A DNA stretch of 64,000 nucleotides, taken from NCBI GenBank assembly GCA_903813345.2, contig CAIIXF020000008.1, positions 16,538,822 through 16,602,821 on the forward strand. Reading direction: 5' to 3'. The notes under the pieces were generated by a model. The model did not search any database. It was not told the origin of the DNA and saw only the letters and a program-made list of their open reading frames with translations. This stretch comes from Owenia fusiformis (lineage: Eukaryota; Annelida; Polychaeta; Sabellida; Oweniidae). Below are positions 55,641-64,000 of this stretch, in pieces. Numbering within the stretch: the stretch's first letter is position 1; each line of letters begins with the position of its first letter. The position numbers were made by a program, and so were the translations under genes.

Positions 55641-56213
55641 CTAACAATTCTTTAGGATATTCATAGGCAGAGGGTAAATTTTGTAATGTAGATTTGGGCA
55701 AATTTGGGAAAATTGGCAAAATTCGCCATCATTCCAGCGGTAGCATATGGGTGATTCACGAAAAGAATTTTTCCCTGATTTCTGATACGTATTCTTTTGA
55801 AAACCTTTTGACTGTTGAGGTTGACTTGGTTTAATAACTGTGGCAGCCAACAACAATTCGTGATTTATAACTTCCCATCTGAGCCCTGCTAGTAATTTGT
55901 TTCTTCTGAAATCTTCATCGTATTGTTGCCAATTGGCATTTGGCGTTTTGCTCAAGGAAAGAATATGGCTCGCGTATTTAACCAAATTGATCGCTTCATT
56001 TGGATGGTGCCGGATATACACCGTCATAAAAACAAAGAAAGCTGATTGCCAGTCACTAATCGACACAATTTTAGATTTTGTTTCAATAGGCTTGAGAATT
56101 AACCTTTGTTGGCCCGCCATTTGACCCTGTTGGGGTAACTGCTGGGCTGCTTGAGCCAGGTTGCCCCCTCCCTGATTTAACAGCTGGGGGTTCACTCCCG
56201 GCTGTTGCGCCAT
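55641..56213 (-). CDS. Gag-like ORF of a YR-type element
   Basis: 190 open codons from MAQQPGVNPQLL, a Gln/Gly-rich start. IVSISDWQSAFFVFMTVYIR, HPNEAINLVKYASHILSL, WQQYDEDFRRNKL and WEVINHELLL follow, then a CCCH-type finger CYRWNDGEFCQFSQICPNLH. This is the Gag-like ORF1 pattern of DIRS/Ngaro-like tyrosine-recombinase retroelements. Unlike the copies at 20.5-22.5 kb it is uninterrupted, but it seems shorter than full family members and no downstream RT, RNase H or recombinase is seen. It may be an isolated fragment. Confidence 0.55.
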   Translation of the reverse strand: MAQQPGVNPQLLNQGGGNLAQAAQQLPQQGQMAGQQRLILKPIETKSKIVSISDWQSAFFVFMTVYIRHHPNEAINLVKYASHILSLSKTPNANWQQYDEDFRRNKLLAGLRWEVINHELLLAATVIKPSQPQQSKGFQKNTYQKSGKNSFRESPICYRWNDGEFCQFSQICPNLHYKIYPLPMNILKNC

Positions 56214-56219
56214 CTAACA

Positions 56220-57226
56220 CTGCAAAAACATTTTACTGTCTAGTGACAATAATTTCACACCCAGTGCGTAAACATTTGACTCCCGAGCAGAGGATTGAAG
56301 CCCTGCCAGCACAAAAATGTTCTAGCAACTCATTACGTGATACTTAAATTCAAGTAAAGTGTTACTATTACATTTTTAAAACATACACTGGGTGTGTTTA
56401 ATAAGGTTAACACCAAAATGTCATTGCAGTGAAGACTATAAAAACATCCATGTTGAGACAAAAATATCCAGGCATGTAAAACTGCACTATATGATTTCAT
56501 TAATAAACATATAATACTGCATTTCCATTAACCAGCGAGCACATAAGCGTCAACTTAAAACCTCAAGCAGGATCTTTAAGAACTAAGTTGAAAAACAAAA
56601 ACGTACAAGCGTGTAAATATATCTTCAGTAAAACCAGTACTAAATATATCAATCTTAGGAGTAGTGTTATATCCAACATCCCCCATTAGACCTGTGCATT
56701 CACATCCAAAGCGTGTTTAGAAGTTCAATTATCTACAACATACATGTAATTTACCTGCAGGTATACAGTATTAATTAATTGGGCCAAGACATTAAGCAAT
56801 AAATTGCATCGAGCGTTCAACCAGAACTAGCGTGCACAAATTTTCAACGAGCGTGTTGAAAATACAGTATTATGTTTATGTTACATCCTCAATACATACC
56901 TGCGGGTATACATTTTTTGCAAGCGTGCTTAAAGTGGTCGAGACGAAATAAAATCACAAAGCGTGCATAAGCGTTCAACAGTGTGCATAAGAGCTCAAAA
57001 TGCGTACATTAAGGTTCAACAAGCGTGTTGGGAAATTTCCCGGTCACTTTCATTCAAGAGACTCATATTGGTTAAAATTAATTAAAATGCTGATTTTTAA
57101 ACTTTATTCACTGTATTAAATCAACTAGATTATTTGTAACTTCTTATCTTCTATAGTCCATATACCGCAAACACAAACATACTACTATGAATGTTCAAGT
57201 CTCAACAAGTCACATAGGCATCATTT
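56220..57226. other. no gene seen
   Basis: Non-coding. Words such as AAGCGTGC, GAGCGTGTTG and AAGCGTTCAACA recur between 56560 and 57040 in a loose repeat. Confidence 0.45.
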
Positions 57227-57460
57227 TTATAAATCCCTTGGGTACATCTTAAAGTTTTTGTATAGAAATATAAGTTTGTCTAGTGTTACTGGATCCATGC
57301 TTGCTCTTCTTTTGGTTAAAATATTGCCTGCAACAGAGAACACTCTCTCGCTCGCAACAGAAGTGGCAGGGATGCACAAGTACATCATTACTAGTTTTGT
57401 TAGAAAAGGATACACATTTCGTCGTCCTCGCCACCAATCTAGGGGATGTTCATCTTGACC
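57227..57460 (-). pseudogene. hAT transposase C-terminal dimerisation block
   Basis: Minus strand reads HPLDWWRGRRNVYPFLTKLV, then CIPATSVASERVFSVAGNIL, TKRRASMDPVTLDKLIFLYK and NF. This is the conserved hAT C-terminal dimerisation domain (PL.WW, YP.L, ATS..SERVFS.AG, R..L.P..V..L.FL..N). The rest of the transposase is absent. The frame upstream runs through a TAA into a p53-beta-like fragment. Confidence 0.9.
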
Positions 57461-57479
57461 AGCCTGATCTTAGGATATC

Positions 57480-57565
57480 TTAGGAAATAGGATGTCGGTC
57501 ATGAAACCAGGCTGCAGGTAATATCTTCCTGTAGTGACAGATTGTGCACAAGTCGCTTACTCACT
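57480..57565 (-). pseudogene. p53-like beta fragment, 57.5-kb locus
   Basis: Minus strand reads CAQSVTTGRYYLQPGFMTDI then LFPKI. Compare beta unit 1, CIPSGTTGRMYLQPGTMTDV then LF: 13 of 20 residues agree in the first block and LF follows in both, with no gap. It is an isolated piece of the first third of the DNA-binding domain, directly next to a hAT C-terminus. Confidence 0.6.
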
Positions 57566-57569
57566 CTTC

Positions 57570-58985
57570 TCTATAAATAAATATAGGAAGTTTTGTCCCT
57601 ATAGGGTCAACGCCTAAGTTATGCGAATATGTTTAGTTCCGCCAAGATCACTGACAAAACACGAATGCAATTTTGAATGTTATATAACTTCCTATAATCC
57701 TGCACGATCACGACCCACGGAACAGAAGGAAATTACACACAGAGTCGTTTTTAACATACAAAGGAGCACGAGATTCAAAAAAAATAAGGATTACATCATT
57801 TCAAATCGGAATAATAGCTAATATGTAGAATATAAGATTATATATTTTGTTCAGATTTCCCGATGTTGTTTGGCGTGAATAGTTGCATAATATTCGGGGG
57901 CATTTGCTCACATATGTTATGAAGTTACCCTGAGTCATGATGTATTTAATTTAACAGTCCGCTGAATAAAAATGTCCACGCAAACTTAACGGAGCCCTAA
58001 CCGCTAAATAAAAACATAAATCGACGATAGGCGGACAGAATTTATCATGAATGACGCCAACCTTCATTATTGAAATAAGTGACTTCATGGCGTTACTTCA
58101 CTTATTGGTTACGCATCTGTTTCATTGCCCAACTTAGTTTCTTCCGATATGTTCTCCAGACAGACTTAGCCCCAAATTGGAATTAAACAACTCTTTTTGA
58201 GATTAACTATTATGTTTAGGATAAACACGACTGCTCATATTGTCCCAGACAATATAATTCGATCCCTAGAGAATCAATGTAGATGTATTCTATACATTTG
58301 TTCTCAAATCTAGCGATTAAATTGTATAACGATTCGTAGCAGAAACTCCATCGATTGGTCAGACACGATAGTGAATTCCCCTGAATCCTGGGTAATGATG
58401 ACTACACAGGCACTGGAAGCACCACAGCCGTTTCCATGTCTTATGTATTGCCAACACATGGGCTAGGGTCACAAGACTGCACTCCTTGCGATGTGATAAG
58501 ATAAACTATCTGGGATGATCCAACACAACCCTAGTATTAATGAACCTTGATCAAGGTATTTTCTTACGACCGGCCGATCTAAGAAGGTCTCTTGCTGCAA
58601 ACCACATTTATACAATCAATCCGAACAGCCATTGTGCAAACAATAATAAAAATCTTTGTGCATGCGATATCGGCGGTCAGCTGTCCCATACTAGACCAAA
58701 GTTTAGCGGATCAGTGAACTAAACACCATTGAACATGCAGACATTTACACCTACACAGGTTACTGTACACCGAAAAATAACAATAAACGGTGATCAGCGA
58801 TCCTGATCCTGTGAGATATCAATATCCATAAACCACGCACACACGTGAACCAAAATATTGATACACAGTCCGGAATTTTAGATCGGGTTTTTAACATGAA
58901 CAAACAATCATTTTAGGGAATATATAACTAAACTACAGTAAATGACTAACTAAATACATACATGCCCTTCAATCGGAAAGGCATA
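57570..58985. other. intergenic, no gene seen
   Basis: About 1.4 kb without recognisable coding sequence. Confidence 0.5.
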
Positions 58986-58989
58986 AAAT

Positions 58990-60588
58990 ACATTGTAATA
59001 ATGCTTCAATGGCCCCAGGCATCAATGAAACACCTTACTCGCAACAAAACCTAACTGGCGCTTTGACCTTACGTTTAGGCCTTGACGAGTTTCCGGAAGC
59101 AGTAACTATACCTAATTCTCCAGCAGCCATCGATTTAGCTGGATCACAAGCGGGCGAAACTTTATCTGAATTCATTTGCCCTGAACGATGCGTGGTTTTG
59201 ACCCTAGTAGGTTTTTCACGCATTGCCGACTTGGCTTCACCGACGATGGGACTTGCGGGGGTGTCCTTCTCAAGCGTCCCAGTGATTTCTTCAGAGATGC
59301 ATTCCCCGTGGTTAAATTCCTCTTCACTGGGATCAAGGCCTACCTTAACCTCCCATTTTTTTTAATTCGAGCCTTCATAAGGCTTTAACTGATCCTGATG
59401 TACGACCTTCGGATTTGACCTTGGTTTCAGTTGTATACGGTATTACAACTGTTGGGTCACCATGAACGGCCCCTCCCACCTTTGTTGAAGTTTGGGAGAG
59501 CAACCTTTCACTTTGTTTGGGTTATGCAACCACACCAGATCCCCCTGTTTATACATTTTAACAGAGTTCTGGGCGTCATGTTCCCGTTTTTGCGTTACTT
59601 GGGGTTTAGTCGTATTGGCACGGGCATGATCCCAAGCTTGCCGCATTTTGTTTGGATATTTTCGGCGAATTCTGTGTCACATTCAGCTTCATCTCCGTGC
59701 GGTGGCGTAATCATGTCAATCTGCATTTCAAGTTCTCTATCAAACATTAAGAAATTGGATTTTCGCCGGTAGTTGAATGCACAGAAGACCTATATGCATG
59801 CATCACATACGGCAGATGCTCATCCCAATCACGTTGACTGAGGTTCACATACTTAGAAAGCATGGCCTCCATTGTTCTGTTGTATCTTTCTACCTGCCCG
59901 TCGCTGGATGGATTGAACGGAGTCGTACGGGTCTTGTAAACTCCCAAGAAGCTTACAAACTTCTTGGAATACTCTGCCTTCGAAGGCCCGGCCCTGGTCA
60001 CTATGAATTTCACGGAATAAGCTGTATCCTAGAACAAATTCCTCAATCAAGATCCGAGATATTGTTTCCGCTGTCTGGTCGATCATAGCATATGCCTTGG
60101 CCCATTTGCTGAAGTAGTCCCAGACTACAAGGATGTACCTATTGCCCCACTCTGTTTGGACAAACGGCCCACAAACGTCTAACGTGATTCGTTCAAGTAT
60201 CATACCAGACCGATATTGCTGCAATTTCGCCTTGGGTTTTGTATGGGGATTCTGGCGGGACGCACATAAGTCACAACGTTTGCAATAGCGTTTGACATCG
60301 GCATTCATTCCTGGCCAATAAAATCGTTGATTTACACGTGCCAAAGTTCTCTTAGTGCCCAGATGTCCGGACAACCTAGAATCATGCAATTGCGACAACG
60401 CTTCATTTCTTAGCACCATTGGCATAGCTAACCTGTTCCGAAATGTCTTCCCATCATTACTCTCCCATTTCACGTATAATACATCATTTTGCAAGCTTAA
60501 ACGGTCCCACATTCCCCAGTATTTCTTAAAAATCACGTTCGAGATGCGCGATATTTTCCCATTCAGGCTTACCGGACTTTAAATACTG
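58990..60588 (-). pseudogene. Ty3/Gypsy integrase region, left copy
   Basis: Minus strand. 60536-59853 has the His/Cys finger (HDSRLSGHLG, CKRCDLC) and the core start (LDVCGPF, SDQGRAFEGRVFQEV). A frameshift follows, and 60013-59747 continues with FLGVYKTRTTPFNPSSDGQVE, which includes the third catalytic residue. 59646-59443 is the C-terminal GPY/F-type part (GDLVWLHNPNKVKG, QRWEGPF). 59223-59035 is the tail SSRPKRKVKAPVRF and stop. No LTR found. Dead retroelement copy. Confidence 0.9.
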
Positions 60589-62187
60589 ACAGTGTAATAA
60601 TGCTTCAATGGCCCCAGGCATCAATGAAACACCTTACTCGCAACCAAACCTAACTGGCGCTTTGACCTTACGTTTAGGCCTTGACGAGTTTCCGGAAGCA
60701 GTAACTATACCTAATTCTCCAGCAGCCATCGATTTAGCTGGATCACAAGCGTACGAAACTTTATCTGAAATCATTTGCCCTGAACGATGCGTGGTTTTGA
60801 CCCTAGAAGGTTTTTCACGCATTGCCGACTTGGCTTCACCGACGATGGGACTTGCGGGGGTGTCCTTCTCAAGCGTCCCAGTGATTTCTTCAGAGATGCA
60901 TTCCCCGTGGTTAAATTCCTCTTCACTGGGATCAAGGCCTACCTTAACCTCCTATTTTTTTTAATTCGAGCCTTCATAAGGCTTTAACTGATCCTGATGT
61001 ACGACCTTCGGATTTGACCTTGGTTTCAGTTGTATACGGTATTACAACTGTTGGGTCACCATAAACGGCCCCTCCCACCTTTGTTGAAGTTTGGGAGAGC
61101 AACCTTTCACTTTGTTTGGGTTATGCAACCACACCAGATCCCCCTGTTTATACATTTTAACAGAGTTCTGGGCGTCATGTTCCCGTTGTTGTGTTACTTG
61201 GGGTTTAGTCGTATTGGCACGGGCATGATCTCAAGCTTGCCGCATTTTGTTTGGATATTTTCGGCGAATTCTGTGTCACATTCAGCTTCATCTCCGTGCG
61301 GTGGCGTAATCATGTCAATCTGCATTTCAAGTTCTCTATCAAACATTAAGAAATTGGATTTTCGCCGGTAGTTGAATGCACAGAAGACCTATATGCATGC
61401 ATCACATATGGCAGATGCTCATCCCAATCACGTTGACTGAGGTTCACATACTTAGAAAGCATGGCCTCCATTGTTCTGCTGTATCTTTCTACCTGCCCGT
61501 CGCTGGATGGATTGAACGGAGTCGTACGGGTCTTGTAAACTCCCAAGAAGCTTACAAACTTCTTGGAATACTCTGCCTTCGAAGGCCCGGCCCTGGTCAC
61601 TATGAATTTCACGGAATAAGCTGTATCCTAGAACAAATTCCTCAATCAAGATCCGAGATATTGTTTCCGCTGTCTGGTCGATCATAGCATATGCCTTGGC
61701 CCATTTGCTGAAGTAGTCCCAGACTACAAGGATGTACCTATTGCCCCACTCTGTTTGGACAAACGGCCCACAAACGTCTAACGTGATTCGTTCAAGTATC
61801 ATACCAGACCGATATAGCTGCAATTTCGCCTTGGGTTTTGTATGGGGATTCTGGCGGGACGCACATAAGTCACAACGTTTGCAATAGCGTTTGACATCGG
61901 CATTCATTCCTGGCCAATAAAACCGTTGATTTACATGTGCCAAAGTTCTCTTAGCGCCCAGATGTCCGGACAACCTAGAATCATGCAATTGCGACAACGC
62001 TTCATTTCTTAGCACCATTGGCATAGCTGACCTGTTCCGAAATGTCTTCCCATCATTACTCTCCCATTTCACGTATAATACATCATTTTGCAAGCTTAAA
62101 CGGTCCCACATTCCCCAGTATTTCTTAAAAATCACGTTCGAGATGCGAGATATTTTCCCATTCAGGCTTACCGGACTTTAAATACTG
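60589..62187 (-). pseudogene. Ty3/Gypsy integrase region, right copy
   Basis: Same content as the left copy (62135-61452, 61612-61346, 60822-60634), with the same frameshift after the FQEVCKLLG motif, so the element was already broken when it was duplicated. Minor differences: Ser for Asn in VERYSRT, and a few silent changes. Confidence 0.9.
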
Positions 62188-62447
62188 ACGGACTTGCAAA
62201 ATAACCCGGTCTTTGCACTGAGCTTCTATCATTTCATCAACGCTCCATGTGCCTGGCACAACAATAGCATGAACTTCACTATTTGACTCCCTACCCTCCC
62301 CCAAATTGGCAGAAGAATCAACTCGGCTTGATTGACACTTGTCCTGATCAGGTTCCAAGCAGGGTTCAATTTCCATGTGAAATAGTGAATCGGGTAGCCT
62401 TGATAATCCATCCGCATTGCCGTGATTATGTCCGGCCCGAAGATGAA
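62125..62447 (-). pseudogene. Gypsy RNase H end and integrase linker
   Basis: Minus strand reads HLRAGHNHGNADGLSRLPDS, the end of the RNase H domain typical of Gypsy pol, then an acidic linker to SVDEMIEAQCKDRVILQVRQ and YLKSGKPEW, which leads into the right integrase copy. Further upstream pol (reverse transcriptase, protease) is absent: the sequence breaks at about 62447. Confidence 0.85.
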
Positions 62448-62519
62448 GCTGAATGTGACACAGAATTCGCCGAAAATATCCGAGACAAAATGCGGCACGC
62501 TTGGTATTGTGCCCGTGCC
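62446..62519 (+). repeat. inverted fragment of the Gypsy integrase
   Basis: GATGAAGCTGAATGTGACAC and the following bases to about 62519 are the reverse complement of about 59622-59696 (GTGTCACATTCAGCTTCATC). An inversion junction therefore lies inside the RNase H region, with CAGCTTCATCT shared at the breakpoint. Confidence 0.85.
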
Positions 62520-63263
62520 TAATGTACACTAGGTGCACCGCGAATGTGTTCGAGTCCCACCTGATCCTCCCCTGGTTTCTCTTTAAAGGGACATAGTGAA
62601 ACCCTCTGTCTGTTCGTCTGTCAGTGTGCCTGTCGCCCAGTCTGTCCGGGAGATAACTCAGAAACCATTCATCTGACTCATAGAAGCGATTATTACAGTA
62701 TTACATTTGATTTTCACTTGAGTTATAAATAAAAGAAAACTATAGTGTTCACATTTAATTAAAATAAAAAATGTTAGTTGTCATTGTGGTTTCACTTACC
62801 AAGAGCACTTTTTCGAATTAGGCTAGACATTAACGAGGCAGCACTCCTATCATCTGACATATCTAAAACAGAAATGTGCATTGACTTCAGCTTTTGAAAT
62901 GGTTAATTATAATCTAAACTGGAAACAGAAATTATCTACACTGGAAACAGAAATTATCAACATTCACTATGGGAAGGCATGCAGTTATTAGGGATGTGAA
63001 AGAATTTTGTTGTTATTACATGTATTAAGATATCAGCCATTGGAATTAACTTAGTACACTAGATCAAATAAAACTAATAGTATGGTATACGAAGATACAA
63101 AAGTAAAACAGATAGTCGGATGAAGAAGGGGGGAATTATTTTATGTTGCCTTAGAGCTTGTTATTCTCACCTTCTTAAAATTGATTTTATATTTACTAAT
63201 TAAGCTAGTCTCCTTGGATAGTCTCAAGAAGGCTATCCATATTGAACTCAGCTGTCGATTCTA
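62520..63263. other. no gene seen
   Basis: Non-coding; a CTGTCTGTTCGTCTGTCAGT patch at about 62605-62660 followed by GAGATAACTCAGAAACC recalls the 36.2-kb nested element. A 23-bp unit containing CTGGAAACAGAAATTATC is doubled at about 62918-62960. Confidence 0.5.
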
Positions 63264-63776
63264 TCATGTCATCATCTCATCTAGGAGCTCAGTGAAATGA
63301 TCAATGTGTTGTTGTTTTGGCTTTCCACAAATCTTTTTGAAGTTCTCAAGTCTGGTGGGTTGAGCATCTTTTGGGAGGCTTTGGATTATGTCAAGAATGG
63401 AGTTGTCAATTTGATCAATTGTTCTATTTTCAAGTGAATTTTGACTGATATTCTCAGCTTTTGTTATGTATATGGGATGTCTCAAATCATTCGAATCAGT
63501 TGATGGTGGAACCTTAGACAATTTCTCAAGGATTCTGTTCGATCTTTTCTTTTCAGCACTGTCTATGAAATTAACTAAGCCTGGGTCCAATTCCTCTCCA
63601 GAAAGTGATTTATGAATCAATTCATCATTGTTTAAGTAGTCTTTTTCTCTCAGAAAACATCGTACAGTTTCAGGATTGTTATTAACCTCTTGAATCCCAG
63701 GCTCTAAAATTGGCGTGAAACCAGAGAATTTTTCAATTTTTGCCACCTTTTGACATTTTATTACATACCTATACAA
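63264..63776 (-). CDS. hypothetical protein ORF, 170 codons
   Basis: One of the longer uninterrupted frames in the window (MYRYVIKCQKVAKIEKF to FTELLDEMMT). Hydrophilic, with no Cys cluster or catalytic motif. Readable parts include GFTPILEPGIQEVNNNPETV, EKKRSNRILEKLSKVPPSTD and ILDIIQSLPKDAQ. No signal peptide or membrane segment. It could be a host exon or a transposon-derived ORF. The ATG region lacks supporting context, and the true start may be further in. Confidence 0.35.
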   Translation of the reverse strand: MYRYVIKCQKVAKIEKFSGFTPILEPGIQEVNNNPETVRCFLREKDYLNNDELIHKSLSGEELDPGLVNFIDSAEKKRSNRILEKLSKVPPSTDSNDLRHPIYITKAENISQNSLENRTIDQIDNSILDIIQSLPKDAQPTRLENFKKICGKPKQQHIDHFTELLDEMMT

Positions 63777-64000
63777 CTTTAGATGCTCAGCTTAGTAAAA
63801 TTGGACGGCAGAGATCATTTCTACACGTTTTAAAACAATTTTTGTGTAAATTGGATGAAAATTGTTCAAATGAGAGCAATTTTTGTGAAAAATTTTGTGA
63901 CAGATTTTCTCGTCCCTCTGGGCACCAGTCTTATTTCATTTGTGACGGATATATCCGTCACTCTGGGTATTCAAGAGGTTAAAATGAAGCAGGCCAACAG
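63777..64000. other. window end, no gene
   Basis: Short non-coding tail; contains the palindrome GACGGATATATCCGTC at 63945-63960. Confidence 0.5.

Larger units (their letters stand above)
58990..62187. repeat. tandem duplication, period 1599 bp
   Basis: The segment 58990-60588 is repeated at 60589-62187 with very high identity (for example AATGCTTCAATGGCCCCAGG at 59000 and 60599; TTACCGGACTTTAAATACTG at the end of both). Both copies are Gypsy integrase sequence; only the right copy joins to upstream pol sequence. Confidence 0.95.

Noticed and set aside
59009-60964. Plus-strand open frames of 103-118 codons in 59.0-61.7 kb
   Set aside because: They are duplicated exactly with the Gypsy segment and lie opposite the integrase coding strand, so they are antisense shadows.
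62540-62570. tRNA-like B box (GTTCGAGTCC) suggesting a tRNA or SINE
   Set aside because: No matching A box or cloverleaf could be drawn upstream; probably chance.

Overview
This is a piece of an AT-rich metazoan nuclear genome, probably a marine invertebrate. The signs are scattered host exons with GT-AG splice sites, an NDUFAF5-like gene, and a diverse transposon load: L1-Tx1 LINE, tyrosine-recombinase-type Gag-like ORFs, hAT, piggyBac, mariner and Ty3/Gypsy. I cannot place the phylum from sequence alone. There are no prokaryotic features. Most coding potential is in broken, multi-frame fragments on the minus strand.

The most notable content is a family of divergent p53/p63/p73-type genes carried in a repeated cassette. 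Transcribed right to left, the cassette reads: p53-like 'alpha' (DNA-binding domain plus tetramerisation-like helix), p53-like 'beta' (DNA-binding domain plus clear tetramerisation domain), a basic coiled-coil (bZIP-like) protein, and a protein with two C2H2-type fingers and a conserved C-terminal motif. Three tandem copies with a period of about 4.3 kb fill 8.4-19.6 kb. A fourth, degenerate finger piece lies at 20.3-20.5 kb. More divergent parts of the cassette recur at 38.9-39.5, 43.9-45.1, 47.0-49.3 and 57.5 kb, always on the minus strand. The tandem copies are decayed, but several pieces at 43.9-49.3 kb keep open frames. The beta protein keeps the four zinc ligands of p53 but has lost the main DNA-contact arginines.

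Layout. 0-2.9 kb: no gene. 2.9-5.85 kb: 5'-truncated L1-Tx1 LINE (+). 6.6-7.6 kb: hAT/ZBED-like transposase relic. 8.4-19.6 kb: tandem p53-cassette array. 19.8-23.8 kb: Gag-like and SGNH-hydrolase-like relics. 23.8-30.9 kb: mostly non-coding, with a BED finger relic, a 586-bp inverted-repeat element and other dispersed repeats. 30.9-31.9 kb: piggyBac relic. 32.6-34.7 kb: last two exons of NDUFAF5 (+), with a mariner derivative and a 126-bp duplication in the intron. 35.2-37.1 kb: two related MITEs, one interrupted by a nested element with a 145-bp tandem array. 37.6 kb: one unidentified host exon (+). 38.9-49.3 kb: dispersed p53-cassette pieces and a 78-bp minisatellite. 50.5-57.5 kb: transposon relics (SWIM-type, mariner, Gag-like, hAT). 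59-62.5 kb: Gypsy pol relic with a 1.6-kb tandem duplication. 63.3-63.8 kb: one unassigned 170-codon ORF.

The p53-like genes, bZIP-like gene and finger gene are all transcription-factor-like and share one orientation. The gap between the alpha stop codon and the beta start is only about 75-85 bp and contains a strong 3' splice acceptor. This suggests one regulatory locus, possibly polycistronic. All similarity calls were made by eye from remembered family features; no database was searched.
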